NCBI RefSeq assembly: GCF_002019665.1
Contig: NZ_KV917375.1
Span: 969,390 to 1,033,389 of the forward strand
Source: Sutcliffiella halmapala
GTDB lineage: Bacteria; Bacillota; Bacilli; Bacillales; Bacillaceae_I
Direction of reading: 5' to 3'
Length of the DNA stretch: 64,000 nt
In this document: one piece after another, positions 7,669 through 16,191 of the stretch
Numbering within the stretch: the stretch's first letter is position 1
Layout of the letters: each line of letters opens with the position of its first letter
Notes under the pieces: generated by a model
The model's input: the letters and a program-made list of their open reading frames with translations, nothing else
Database searches by the model: none
What the model was told of the DNA's origin: nothing
Program-made: the position numbers and the translations under genes

Positions 7669-8838
7669 TTATGAAAAGGCGATTTTCAAACGCTTTAATC
7701 CCTCTATTAGTGTTTCTCTAGGGCAAGCAACGTTCATACGGACAAATCCATCGCCTTCAGGTCCGAATTTCTTTCCGAAATCAAGGGCAAGTTTTCCCTT
7801 CTTTAATAGTAACTCTTTTAGTTCATTATCACTAATCCCTAGGTGCCTACAGTCTATCCATAGTAAATAACTTCCTTCAGGCTTGCTGACGCATAAAGCG
7901 GGAAGTTCTTCTTGAATAAATGCAATGGCTGTGTCCATGTTAACTTCTATATAAGATAATACTTGATCTAACCATGGTTCTCCAAAACGATAAGCAGCTT
8001 CCATTGCGACAATGGCAAAGGCGTTTAGTGTAAAATGCCCTTGCTTCATTTGGAATAAGTTTATCTTTTCACGAATCTCCTTATTTGGAATAAGCATTAC
8101 AGCGGCTTGTAATCCAGCGATATTAAAAGTTTTAGTAGGTGCCATACATGTAATACTCATTTGTGCGAATGTATCAGAGATTGAAGCGTAAGGGGTATAG
8201 TTATGTCCCGTGAGTACATGATCGCCATGAATTTCATCGGATACAACCTTTATGTTATGCTTCACGCAAATATCTCCTAGCTTCTTTAGCTCTTCCTTCG
8301 TCCATACAGTTCCACCAGGGTTATGAGGGTTACAAAGAAGGAGCAGCTTCACATCCTCATCAATCTGGCTTTCAAAATTAGCCCAATCCATATGATAACG
8401 ACCGTTTTCAAAATGTAAAGGACTAGTCACCAATCTTCTATCATTCCAATTAATCATGTCAAAGAACGGATAGTAAACAGGTGAAAAAATCATTACTTTA
8501 TCATTTGGTTGGGTTAAAGCTTGTATGGCAACACTCAAGGCCGGAACGACACCTGAAATATAAGTGAACCACTCAGGGAGTACGTCCCATTTATGACGTC
8601 TTTTTATCCATGCTTGTACTGCTTCCGAATTGGAGGAGGGGACACTAGTGTATCCATAAATTCCGTGTTTTATCTTTTCAATTAATGCATCGTTAACTAC
8701 TTGAGGAGCTGTAAAATCCATATCAGCAATCCACATCGGAAGTACGTCCTTACACCCGAAAAATTTATTCGTTTCATCCCATTTTATACTAGAAGTCCCG
8801 GTTCTTTTTATAAGTTGATCTAAATTATATGTATTCAT
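7669..8838 (-). CDS. patB: PatB, PLP-dependent cystathionine beta-lyase / C-S lyase
   Basis: A 389-residue fold-type I PLP enzyme of the MalY/PatB group, the length expected. Visible motifs are NPHNPGG (170-176), SDEIHGDH (D201 pairs with the cofactor nitrogen) and the cofactor lysine K236 in APTKTFNIAG. Members cleave C-S bonds of cystathionine or related cysteine conjugates to give pyruvate and ammonia. The gene order patB-yugE-yugF-alaR matches B. subtilis. The ribosome binding site is GGGGG at 8849-8853. Confidence 0.92.
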   Translation of the reverse strand: MNTYNLDQLIKRTGTSSIKWDETNKFFGCKDVLPMWIADMDFTAPQVVNDALIEKIKHGIYGYTSVPSSNSEAVQAWIKRRHKWDVLPEWFTYISGVVPALSVAIQALTQPNDKVMIFSPVYYPFFDMINWNDRRLVTSPLHFENGRYHMDWANFESQIDEDVKLLLLCNPHNPGGTVWTKEELKKLGDICVKHNIKVVSDEIHGDHVLTGHNYTPYASISDTFAQMSITCMAPTKTFNIAGLQAAVMLIPNKEIREKINLFQMKQGHFTLNAFAIVAMEAAYRFGEPWLDQVLSYIEVNMDTAIAFIQEELPALCVSKPEGSYLLWIDCRHLGISDNELKELLLKKGKLALDFGKKFGPEGDGFVRMNVACPRETLIEGLKRLKIAFS

Positions 8839-8947
8839 ATGCTTATATCCCCCTTTACTTCTTATATCTTAGAAAATATGTTTAAACTTGTCCAATACAC
8901 ATAAAGATAGTGTAAAAATCGGTTTACCACGTTAAAATGACAAACAC

Positions 8948-8976
8948 TCAACATTTATTTGCAAAAGAGTTATAAT
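8948..8976 (+). promoter_or_regulatory. Probable sigma-A promoter for yugE
   Basis: TCAACA (8948-8953), a 17-base spacer and a perfect TATAAT (8971-8976). Transcription would start near 8983, which argues against a start codon at 8987 and for 9017. Confidence 0.55.
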
Positions 8977-9016
8977 AAAAAAATCAATGAGAAGTAAGAA
9001 AGCAAGGTGGATGGAA

Positions 9017-9277
9017 ATGAAACCAAGCATCAATGTAAGGTTGATGGAGAACCTATTGCAATGGGATCCATTAGGATATGGCGTAGACGCATATGATACA
9101 GAATGTGTAGATGTTGTACAAGCTGTTTACGAACTGGATGATATAACTAATTTAGCGAAAAAAATACAAGCAATTTATGAGTTTTCATTCGAAGAAAACA
9201 TTCCTCTTTCTCAATGTAAAGAAAAAGCGCTAGAATTATTAGAAATCAAGAATGAGGACTCTTCCTGTTCCTTGTAA
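9017..9277 (+). CDS. yugE: DUF1871 family protein YugE
   Basis: An 86-residue cytoplasmic protein, the same length as B. subtilis YugE. ATG 9017 is chosen because AAGGTGG ends seven bases before it and an upstream ATG (8987) would be almost leaderless. The sequence is helical, with the family blocks NLLQWDPLGYG and IYEFSFEE. The function of DUF1871 is not known. Its place between patB and yugF is conserved with B. subtilis. Confidence 0.85.
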   Translation: MKPSINVRLMENLLQWDPLGYGVDAYDTECVDVVQAVYELDDITNLAKKIQAIYEFSFEENIPLSQCKEKALELLEIKNEDSSCSL

Positions 9278-9307
9278 AAGAGAAAAGCATCATGCTTCTC
9301 TCTTTTA
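9276..9307 (+). terminator. Terminator after yugE
   Basis: The palindrome AAAAGAGAAAAGCAT...ATGCTTCTCTCTTTT runs into TATTTTTTT. It may also stop yugF transcripts from the other strand. Confidence 0.75.
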
Positions 9308-9314
9308 TTTTTTT

Positions 9315-9406
9315 CCGAAGAGACTCACCGATAGTCCGCGAAAAGCAAACATCTGGTACGGAAATCAGAGGGTGTTCAAAGGCGACACTCTATTTTCAAG
9401 GTAGCC
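9315..9406 (-). repeat. Dispersed repeat, copy A
   Basis: Read on the minus strand: GGCTACCTTGAAAATA, then CCTTTGAACACC, GATTTCCGTACCAG, GCTTTTCGCGG and GGTGAGTCTCTTCGG, in the same order as the copies at 35012 and 54201. It is non-coding and lies between two convergent genes. Confidence 0.7.
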
Positions 9407-9413
9407 ATTAATT

Positions 9414-10253
9414 TTAATAAGATGTCTGTACAAAATTTAAAATATTATCACGAACATGCTCAGGTTTTTCTTCTGGTAAGAGGTGTCCAGTTTTTTTATA
9501 GGTAATTAAATCTGAATTTGGTAAATCCTTGTTTAACCTTCGTCCTATTGCTACTGGTACTACCTTATCTTCTTCGCCCCAAATAAGAAGACTTGGCGTT
9601 TCAATTTTTTTCAAAATATCAGTAGCTAAGTCGCCTTCACGGTCTCTGATCATTCTCGTTAGGGCATGGAAAATTTGATCATCATAAAATGGTTTGGTAT
9701 AGCCTTCAATCATCTCGTCGTCAATGAGAGAATGATCATACACCACATTGAGCAAATTATGAAGCGGCCCTTGTTTAGCTAACTTATATTTAAGATATAG
9801 ATAAAAATAAGGCATTTTGGAAGAATAAATAATAGATGGCGGCAATCTTTTTAAATAACCAGAACTACAAAGTAAAACGACTTTTTCTACTAGTTCAGGC
9901 TTTTGATTGCTGACATTTAGTGCAATTTGCCCACCCATCGAATGCCCAATGAGCACAGTCCTGCGAATTTCTAGTTTTTTCAACAATGCTATTACCACTT
10001 TTGCTAGGTTTTCGTAAGAATAAACAAATTTCTTCGACTTTTCACTTTTACCAAACGGTGGCAAGTCAATCGCAAGAATAGTATATTCCTTTGTGAGCAA
10101 GGGAATAAGCCTTCTAAAGCTAAAGGAAGAAGACAGAAATCCATGTATCATGACAAGTGTCGGTTTCGTGGTAATGTTCGTATTAGAGTCATGATAAAAC
10201 TCGTAGAATACATTAATTCCGTTTATATTTTCTGTGAAATAATTGCTTCTCAT
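9414..10253 (-). CDS. yugF: Alpha/beta hydrolase YugF
   Basis: A roughly 280-residue alpha/beta hydrolase. Oxyanion region MIHGFLSSSFSFRR (35-48), nucleophile elbow GHSMGGQ with S105, acid in WGEEDKVVP and catalytic His in KTGHLLPEE. It is soluble, with a lid region between the elbow and the acid. ATG 10253 is preferred since GGAG lies nine bases upstream. The family includes esterases, lipases and C-C hydrolases; the substrate is unknown. It lies opposite to alaR as in B. subtilis. Confidence 0.9.
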   Translation of the reverse strand: MRSNYFTENINGINVFYEFYHDSNTNITTKPTLVMIHGFLSSSFSFRRLIPLLTKEYTILAIDLPPFGKSEKSKKFVYSYENLAKVVIALLKKLEIRRTVLIGHSMGGQIALNVSNQKPELVEKVVLLCSSGYLKRLPPSIIYSSKMPYFYLYLKYKLAKQGPLHNLLNVVYDHSLIDDEMIEGYTKPFYDDQIFHALTRMIRDREGDLATDILKKIETPSLLIWGEEDKVVPVAIGRRLNKDLPNSDLITYKKTGHLLPEEKPEHVRDNILNFVQTSY

Positions 10254-10372
10254 CTTCCAACACTCCAACAATATTTAATACTGGTATTTTAACCTCTCAA
10301 ATTTTTTTCAAACATGTGTAATTATGTTAATAATTTTTGTAAAATAACAGTAACAATAGCCAAAGGATTATT

Positions 10373-10381
10373 TGTTATAAT
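10373..10381 (+). promoter_or_regulatory. Probable extended -10 promoter for alaR-alaT
   Basis: TGTTATAAT, an extended -10 element, predicts a transcript start near 10388, 30 bases before the alaR start codon. Confidence 0.55.
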
Positions 10382-10417
10382 GAGACATTGTCTTTAGAAG
10401 GAGCTGGAGTTAAAACA

Positions 10418-10918
10418 ATGCAACTTACAGAAAAAGAATTAGATTTGCTACAAATTATTGAAGATAACGGAAGAATAAGTGTGGAAGTCCTTGCAAAAAT
10501 GGTGAGTTTAACAGAAGAGGATACCACGAAAATTCTTCAACAATTAGAGGAACAAAAAGTTATTGTCGAATATGGTGCCATTATAGATTGGCGCAAAGTA
10601 GATAACTTTGAGGGAGTAACAGCAATGATTGATGTAAAAGTAACTCCAAAAAGGGATGTTGGATTTGATGAAATAGCTAAAAATATATATCGTTTCCCAG
10701 AGGTGAAAGCGGTATATTTAATGTCAGGTGCCTATGATTTATCAGTTGTGGTGGAAGGTAAATCTCTGACTCAAGTTGCGAATTTCGTTTCGGAAAGGCT
10801 CTCGACATTAGATTCTGTAATTTCTACTACTACACATTTTATTATGAAAAAATATAAACATGATGGAACGATCTTTGATCAAGGAGAAGATGATCGCCGA
10901 ATTGTGGTGTCACCATGA
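10418..10918 (+). CDS. alaR: AlaR, Lrp/AsnC family regulator of alaT
   Basis: A 166-residue Lrp/AsnC regulator: an N-terminal winged helix-turn-helix (about 1-60, LTEKELDLLQIIEDNGRIS) and a C-terminal RAM ligand/oligomer domain (about 68-150). ATG 10418 follows CTGGAG by eight bases; longer starts would fall at the predicted transcript start. In B. subtilis AlaR (YugG) activates the alanine transaminase gene alaT, and the same pair occurs here with a 4-base ATGA overlap. It may bind alanine as effector, inferred from the family. Confidence 0.9.
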   Translation: MQLTEKELDLLQIIEDNGRISVEVLAKMVSLTEEDTTKILQQLEEQKVIVEYGAIIDWRKVDNFEGVTAMIDVKVTPKRDVGFDEIAKNIYRFPEVKAVYLMSGAYDLSVVVEGKSLTQVANFVSERLSTLDSVISTTTHFIMKKYKHDGTIFDQGEDDRRIVVSP

Positions 10919-12075
10919 AAAACAGAGTAGCGGTTCATGTGGAAAATTTACAACCATCTGGTATCCGACGTTTTTTTGATTTAGCGGCCAATATGGAGGG
11001 AGTTATTTCATTAGGTGTAGGAGAACCAGACTTCGTTACATCGTGGGGTGTACGAGAAGCATGTATTACTTCCTTACAAAATGGTTATACCTCTTATACG
11101 GCCAATGCTGGTTTACTGGAGCTTCGAGTAGGGATTAGTAAATACTTAAAGCAACAATTCGACGTTACATATAGTGCAACCACAGATATTATTGTAACGG
11201 TTGGAGCGAGCCAAGCTTTAGATTTAGCTATTCGCGCAATTGTTGACCCAGGTGATGAAGTAATTGTGATTGAACCTAGCTTTGTTTCTTATGCTCCGTT
11301 AATTGAATTAGTTGGAGGGAGAGCCGTTCGCGTTGGAGCTGATGCCCAAAATGGTTTTTCGATACTTATGGATGATTTGGAAAGTGCTATAACAGATAGA
11401 ACAAAAGCCATTCTCCTTTGCTTCCCTAATAATCCAACAGGTACGATGTTAAGCAAAGAACAATTATTAGAAATTAGTTATTTAGTGGAAAAGTATGATT
11501 TGCTTGTATTGTCTGATGAAATTTATGCAGAGCTTTGCTTTGACACAAGTTTCACAAGCTTTCCTACTTTGCCAATGATGAAAGAGCGAACAATTCTAAT
11601 CTCGGGCTTCTCAAAAGGTTTTGCTATGACAGGTTGGCGATTAGGCTTTGTAGCAGGTCCGACGGATATTATCGAGGCGATGTTGAAAATCCATCAATAT
11701 GCGATGATGTGTGCCTCTACAATGGCTCAATACGGGGCAATAGAAGCATTGAAAAATGGCCGAAATGATATTGAAGAAATGAAAAAGAGTTATCGTAGAA
11801 GAAGAAATTATTTTGTTTCATCTTTAAATGAAATCGGCTTACCTTGTCATCTTCCGGGTGGAGCATTCTATGCATTTCCTTCCATCCAACTTACGGGCTT
11901 AAGTTCTCAAGAATTTGCGGAACAACTTTTAATGGAAGAAAAGGTTGCGGTTGTACCTGGAGATGTATTTGGTGCGAGTGGTGAAGGATACGTCAGATGC
12001 TCCTATGCATCAAGTATGGAGCATCTTCAAGAAGCAATTAAAAGAATGGAACGCTTTGTGAAAAAATATCGCTAA
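10915..12075 (+). CDS. alaT: AlaT, alanine transaminase (PLP, class I/II)
   Basis: A 386-residue fold-type I aminotransferase. Motifs: substrate loop GVGEPDF (34-40), PNNPTG (171-176), SDEIYAEL with D201, and cofactor lysine K234 in SGFSKGFAMTGWRLGF. It starts inside the alaR stop (ATGA), so translation is coupled. By similarity to YugH it should make alanine from pyruvate and glutamate. A strong terminator follows. Confidence 0.92.
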   Translation: MKNRVAVHVENLQPSGIRRFFDLAANMEGVISLGVGEPDFVTSWGVREACITSLQNGYTSYTANAGLLELRVGISKYLKQQFDVTYSATTDIIVTVGASQALDLAIRAIVDPGDEVIVIEPSFVSYAPLIELVGGRAVRVGADAQNGFSILMDDLESAITDRTKAILLCFPNNPTGTMLSKEQLLEISYLVEKYDLLVLSDEIYAELCFDTSFTSFPTLPMMKERTILISGFSKGFAMTGWRLGFVAGPTDIIEAMLKIHQYAMMCASTMAQYGAIEALKNGRNDIEEMKKSYRRRRNYFVSSLNEIGLPCHLPGGAFYAFPSIQLTGLSSQEFAEQLLMEEKVAVVPGDVFGASGEGYVRCSYASSMEHLQEAIKRMERFVKKYR

Positions 12076-12102
12076 GTATAGTTGATTTAAACAGAAAAAA
12101 AG

Positions 12103-12132
12103 AGGGCCAAATCCACCGTGGATTTGGCCCTT
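12103..12132. terminator. Bidirectional terminator
   Basis: GGGCCAAATCCA pairs with TGGATTTGGCCC around CCG. A run of A before and short T after make it strong for minus-strand transcripts from 12236 and usable after alaT. Confidence 0.88.
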
Positions 12133-12235
12133 AAAAAGGGGGAATACTAGAAAGCCTTGATACTTTTATTATTCCCGAAAGTTAATAAGATAAACATATT
12201 TTGAAAATTCTTTTATATTATCAGTTAAAAGTTTA

Positions 12236-12592
12236 TTACTTGTATTTTTTTTCATAAAGAACTTGCATAACCTTTAAGAAATCTTCATCAGAGAATTCCT
12301 TTGCTTTACGAAGGATTAATTTTGCTCGTTTTATCCCAACTTCTTGAATTAATTGTTCTAGTTCATGGTCCAATCCATGTGTATTAGTTTGGTTGATTGA
12401 TTCTAATAATTCCGAAGCTGGAACGTCAAGTACTGTTGAAATCTTTAAAATTGTTTGTACATCGGGTACATGTTGGCCGCTTTCATACTTCTCAATTGTT
12501 GCCGTCCCTACTCGCAATTTTAATGCTAGCTCATTTGTTGTCAGATTTGCACGTTCACGATATTGACGAATATTTTCTCCAATATTTTTCAT
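12236..12592 (-). CDS. XRE-family helix-turn-helix regulator
   Basis: A 118-residue protein. The N-terminal domain (about 5-62) is a lambda-repressor type helix-turn-helix with the turn LALKLRVGTATIEKYESGQ. The C-terminal half is helical and charged, without a recognised ligand domain. AGGAGCGATTAAG precedes ATG. It is transcribed alone between alaT and yugI. Its targets are unknown; no operator is obvious. Confidence 0.88.
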   Translation of the reverse strand: MKNIGENIRQYRERANLTTNELALKLRVGTATIEKYESGQHVPDVQTILKISTVLDVPASELLESINQTNTHGLDHELEQLIQEVGIKRAKLILRKAKEFSDEDFLKVMQVLYEKKYK

Positions 12593-12806
12593 CTTAATCG
12601 CTCCTTATTTTCCTGTTTTATATCTTCATCATAGCACTCTTTTATTGGTAAAAGTTTGAACAATTATTGTTTTTTTCACGACATTTAATTTTAAGTATTT
12701 CTCTAATATATACACATAAAAAAGAATATAGTTGTGTTGATTTTGGATATATACGAAGAAATCCACGAATAATAAAATGACGGAAAGAAAAATGAAAAAG
12801 TATTTT

Positions 12807-12835
12807 TTGAAAAAAAGTAAAAAGTGTGGTATAAT
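12807..12835 (+). promoter_or_regulatory. Strong sigma-A promoter for yugI
   Basis: TTGAAA, an exact 17-base spacer and TATAAT with an extended TGG. The transcript leader would be about 45 bases. Confidence 0.8.
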
Positions 12836-12886
12836 TTTTTATTGCGTTCAATGTGTATAAAAATTAAACTATTTAGGAGTGTTTTC

Positions 12887-13297
12887 ATGTCTGATAAATT
12901 TGCATTAGGTAGTGTTTTAACAGGAAAAGTAACAGGTATTCAACCTTACGGTGCGTTCGTAGCACTTGACGAAGAAACGCAAGGACTTGTTCATATTTCC
13001 GAAATTACTCACGGTTATGTGAAAGATGTTAACGAACATTTAAAAATGGGCGATGAAGTTCAAGTAAAGGTTCTTTCTGTTGACGCTAAGTCTGGAAAAA
13101 TCAGCTTATCTATCAAAGCTACTCAAGAAGCACCTGCAGAAGCTCCAGCAGCAGCTGCACCAAGAAAACCTAAAAAGCGCCAAGCGACTGTAGTGAAAAA
13201 CCATACAGAAACACCAGTAGGCGGCTTTAACACTTTAAAAGACAAATTAGAAGAGTGGATTGAGCAATCTAACCGCGAAGATCTAATTAAAAAATAA
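12887..13297 (+). CDS. yugI: YugI, S1-domain RNA-binding general stress protein 13
   Basis: A 136-residue protein starting at ATG 12887 after TAGGAGTG. An S1 RNA-binding domain covers about residues 6-75 (GKVTGIQPYGAFVAL, GLVHISEI, VKVLSVD, GKISLSIK). Then an Ala/Pro/Lys-rich linker (about 80-105) and a helical C-terminus. B. subtilis YugI is the general stress protein 13 and binds ribosomes or RNA. The strong promoter fits an abundant product. Confidence 0.93.
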   Translation: MSDKFALGSVLTGKVTGIQPYGAFVALDEETQGLVHISEITHGYVKDVNEHLKMGDEVQVKVLSVDAKSGKISLSIKATQEAPAEAPAAAAPRKPKKRQATVVKNHTETPVGGFNTLKDKLEEWIEQSNREDLIKK

Positions 13298-13312
13298 TAA
13301 AGATTTAAATGA

Positions 13313-13341
13313 GACACCTACATTTTGTGGGTGTTTTTTTT
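13313..13341 (+). terminator. Terminator after yugI
   Basis: GACACCTAC pairs with GTGGGTGT, then eight T. Confidence 0.88.
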
Positions 13342-13392
13342 GTGTGGTTTTGGGGTTGGTTCTTTGGATGTTATTTGGGGGATGTTGTTTTC

Positions 13393-13430
13393 ATAAAGAA
13401 ACCGCCTCTTTTGTATTGGGAAGAGGCGGC
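13393..13430 (-). terminator. Terminator after yuzA
   Basis: On the minus strand GCCGCCTCTT pairs with AAGAGGCGGT, then TTTCTTT. Confidence 0.82.
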
Positions 13431-13441
13431 GTGAGGTTTTG

Positions 13442-13675
13442 TTATCTGGTTGTTCTTGGCTCTATTTCTCTCTCGTGTTGTTCTGATGGTATGAAGAGTA
13501 GACCAAGGTTGATGAGGCCTGCGATTCCTACTAGACCGTATATAATCCGAGATAGGGCTGCACCTTGTCCACCAAAGATCGCTGCTACTAAGTCGAATTG
13601 GAAGAAGCCGATTAGCCCCCAATTTATTGCACCAATAATGGTTAATACTAAAGCAATACGTTGAATTGTGCTCAT
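13442..13675 (-). CDS. yuzA: DUF378 membrane protein YuzA
   Basis: A 77-residue protein with two hydrophobic helices (about 5-27 and 40-61) joined by a Gly-rich loop (FGGQGAALSR). The DUF378 pattern IGAINWGLIG is clear. GGAGGGAATG supplies the ribosome binding site. Function unknown. Adjacent to yugI in opposite orientation, as expected for yuzA. Confidence 0.88.
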   Translation of the reverse strand: MSTIQRIALVLTIIGAINWGLIGFFQFDLVAAIFGGQGAALSRIIYGLVGIAGLINLGLLFIPSEQHEREIEPRTTR

Positions 13676-13844
13676 AACATTCCCTCCTTGAGAATATAAG
13701 TGCTTCCTTTATATAATTTGTAAGTATGAAAAAAATATTCATAAACGATGTAAAAATGTTAGAAGCTAGCATAGATATCAAGCTAATTCTTTGCAAGGGA
13801 TGGATAAATCAGCCATAATCAGTGAAAAAGGGAGGGGTTTAATC

Positions 13845-15008
13845 ATGGAAAATTTCACGTTTTATAATCCAACTAAATTGATTTTTGGAACAGGGCAACT
13901 TGGGGTGCTTCCACAAGAAATGGAGAAGTACGGGAAGAATGTACTGCTTGTATATGGTGGAGGAAGCATCAAAAAGAGTGGTCTTTATACGGAAGTGGTA
14001 GATGTTTTACATAAAGCTGGAGCGACAATTACAGAACTATCGGGCGTAGAACCGAATCCCCGTCTAACTACAGTAAAAAAAGGGGTTCAATTATGCCGTG
14101 AAAATAGCATTGATTTCATCTTAGCGGTTGGTGGAGGAAGTGTTATTGATTGCACGAAGGCGATTGCTGCAGGCGCGAAATATTCAGGGGATGTTTGGGA
14201 TATTGTGCTTAGAAAGCATATTGCAACGGAGGCAATTCCATTTGGAACGGTCTTAACTTTAGCAGCTACAGGGTCGGAGATGAATTCAGGATCCGTTATT
14301 ACAAACTGGGAAACACAAGAAAAGTATGGATGGGGTAGTCCAGTTACATTTCCGCAATTTTCTATCCTGGATCCTAAGAACACATTTACGGTTCCGTTAG
14401 ACCACACCGTATACGGTATTGTTGACATGATGTCCCATGTGCTTGAACAATACTTTCATCAACCCACTAATGCACCATTGCAAGATAGAATGTGTGAGTC
14501 CGTATTACTAACAGTGATGGAGGCAGCGCCTAAATTGTTAGAAGACCTTGAAAGTTACGAGCATCGCGAAACCATTCTTTACAATGGAACGATTGCTTTA
14601 AATGGAATGCTTCAAATGGGTTATCGAGGAGATTGGGCAACACATGGTATTGAGCATGCAGTCTCTGCAATTTATGACATTCCTCATGCTGGTGGTTTAG
14701 CTATTCTCTTCCCGAACTGGATGATGCATGCATTAGATGAGAATGTCGAACGCTTTAAGCAGTTAGCCGTTCGCGTGTTTGGCGTGCAAGACACAGGTAC
14801 TGAGGATCGTGAAGTAGCGCTTGAAGGTATAAGAAGGCTTCGCGAGTTTTGGACCAGCCTAGGGGCACCTACGCGTTTAGCTGATTATACAATAGATGAC
14901 ACCCATATTGAAAAAATGGCTGAACATGTCATGTCTAGAGGTCCTGTAGGGAATTTTAAATCACTATCTTATGAAGATGTAAAAGCTATTTTGATAGCAT
15001 CATTATAA
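13845..15008 (+). CDS. yugJ: YugJ, iron-containing NADH-dependent alcohol dehydrogenase
   Basis: A 387-residue type III (iron-dependent) alcohol dehydrogenase; ATG 13845 has GGGAGGGG ahead of it and gives the same length as YugJ. The dinucleotide motif [13 protein letters not shown] is in the N-terminal domain. The metal site is seen in the second domain as D/H in [11 protein letters not shown] and the two His of [18 protein letters not shown]. The group (YqhD/BdhA) reduces aldehydes such as butanal to alcohols. Confidence 0.92.
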   Translation: MENFTFYNPTKLIFGTGQLGVLPQEMEKYGKNVLLVYGGGSIKKSGLYTEVVDVLHKAGATITELSGVEPNPRLTTVKKGVQLCRENSIDFILAVGGGSVIDCTKAIAAGAKYSGDVWDIVLRKHIATEAIPFGTVLTLAATGSEMNSGSVITNWETQEKYGWGSPVTFPQFSILDPKNTFTVPLDHTVYGIVDMMSHVLEQYFHQPTNAPLQDRMCESVLLTVMEAAPKLLEDLESYEHRETILYNGTIALNGMLQMGYRGDWATHGIEHAVSAIYDIPHAGGLAILFPNWMMHALDENVERFKQLAVRVFGVQDTGTEDREVALEGIRRLREFWTSLGAPTRLADYTIDDTHIEKMAEHVMSRGPVGNFKSLSYEDVKAILIASL

Positions 15009-15031
15009 AAGGCTTATGAAAAGAGGCATAT

Positions 15032-15068
15032 AAAAAAACAGCTAACGAATTTCGCGTTAGCTGTTTTT
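15032..15068. terminator. Bidirectional terminator between yugJ and mrpG
   Basis: AAACAGCTAACG pairs with CGTTAGCTGTTT, A run before and T run after. The mrpG stop codon lies inside the stem. Confidence 0.9.
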
Positions 15069-15428
15069 CATTTCTTGAACCGTCTTTGGTTTTTCTTTTG
15101 TTTTTAAATCATCTTGAACTGAGTTCTTCCAAAGAGGAACTTTGGAATAGTAAGCAGCTCTCGTTACTAAGTGTCCTGCTACAGGTCCAGTAATAAATAC
15201 GAAAACGATTCCTAACACGACTCTTGCACTAAAATAGTTATCGGCAAACCAAAAATATAACAAAGTAGCTAATAGTACTAAGAGAACACCAAGCGTGGCG
15301 CTTTTGGAGGCTGCATGGCTGCGACAATAAATATCTGGAAGGCGTAATAGCCCTAATGTTGTAACTAAGCTTAGGAGAGAACCTAATAAGACAATCAACC
15401 CGATAAAAATACTAATTGTTTCGGTCAT
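15057..15428 (-). CDS. mrpG: MrpG, Na+/H+ antiporter subunit G
   Basis: A 123-residue membrane protein with three hydrophobic helices and the MnhG motif LLRLPDIYCRSHAASKSATLG. Last gene of the mrp operon; it overlaps mrpF by 17 bases. The Mrp complex is a hetero-oligomeric secondary Na+(K+)/H+ antiporter in the plasma membrane needed for pH and sodium homeostasis. Confidence 0.95.
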   Translation of the reverse strand: MTETISIFIGLIVLLGSLLSLVTTLGLLRLPDIYCRSHAASKSATLGVLLVLLATLLYFWFADNYFSARVVLGIVFVFITGPVAGHLVTRAAYYSKVPLWKNSVQDDLKTKEKPKTVQEMKNS

Positions 15429-15708
15429 ATTCGATTATCTCTCCTTTCTGTAAAAACTTAGAAAATGCAACTGTTCCTACAAATGCAATAACCCCAATGA
15501 GAAGGATGACTTCAAGGAAAGCATCAGTTCTAAGCATAATAGATGTGATGGCTGTAATAGCAATCAAATTTATCCCAATTGAATCAAGCGCTAATACACG
15601 ATCCGGAATGGATGGCCCCTTGATGACTCGATAGACAAGACCTAATGAAGAGATAGAAAAAAACAATAAACTAATAGTAAGTAAAGTATCTAAAGGAGTC
15701 TCAAACAT
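15412..15708 (-). CDS. mrpF: MrpF, Na+/H+ antiporter subunit F
   Basis: A 98-residue protein with three membrane helices and the MnhF block VIKGPSIPDRVLALDSIGIN, including the conserved Asp of DRVLALD. It starts directly after the mrpE stop (no gap), with GGAGGTGACA as binding site inside mrpE. Confidence 0.95.
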   Translation of the reverse strand: MFETPLDTLLTISLLFFSISSLGLVYRVIKGPSIPDRVLALDSIGINLIAITAITSIMLRTDAFLEVILLIGVIAFVGTVAFSKFLQKGEIIEYDRNN

Positions 15709-16185
15709 TTATCTTGTCACCTCCATAATCGCCTTTTCAAAGCTATTTTTTATATCCATCACAGCTTGATCGACATCTGGAATATTGATGGCATGGATGT
15801 ATAGTACTTTATTATCATCGGAGATATCCATCACTACCGTTCCAGGGGTTAAGGTAATCAAAAGGGAAAGTAAAGTAATTTCCCAGTCGCTTTTTAACTC
15901 GGTGGGCATCGCAAAAATGCCGGGTTTAATATCTAATTTCGGACGTAATATATCTCGAATAACTTGAATGTTAGCTAAAAGTAATTCTCTTAAGAAAAGA
16001 TAAAATAGCTTTCCTATTGCTATTATTCTTTCAAAATAAAATCGGCCAGGAATGAAGCGGCGCATCATAAAAATGATCACTACCCCCCAGAAATAACCGA
16101 CAAAGAAAGAGGGGAAGCTCCAATCATTTTTTAGAAACATCCAGGTGAGTGCAATAATTATATTAATTAAAATTTGAAAAGCCAT
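15709..16185 (-). CDS. mrpE: MrpE, Na+/H+ antiporter subunit E
   Basis: A 158-residue subunit with two N-terminal membrane helices and a cytoplasmic domain containing LLITLTPGTVVMDISDD, typical of MnhE. Its ribosome binding site AAGGAG includes the mrpD stop codon, so translation is coupled. Confidence 0.95.
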   Translation of the reverse strand: MAFQILINIIIALTWMFLKNDWSFPSFFVGYFWGVVIIFMMRRFIPGRFYFERIIAIGKLFYLFLRELLLANIQVIRDILRPKLDIKPGIFAMPTELKSDWEITLLSLLITLTPGTVVMDISDDNKVLYIHAINIPDVDQAVMDIKNSFEKAIMEVTR

Positions 16186-16191
16186 TAGAAA

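Noticed and set aside
13371..13796. 141-codon open frame on the minus strand over yuzA
   Set aside because: It overlaps yuzA in another frame; yuzA has the better ribosome site and a known family.
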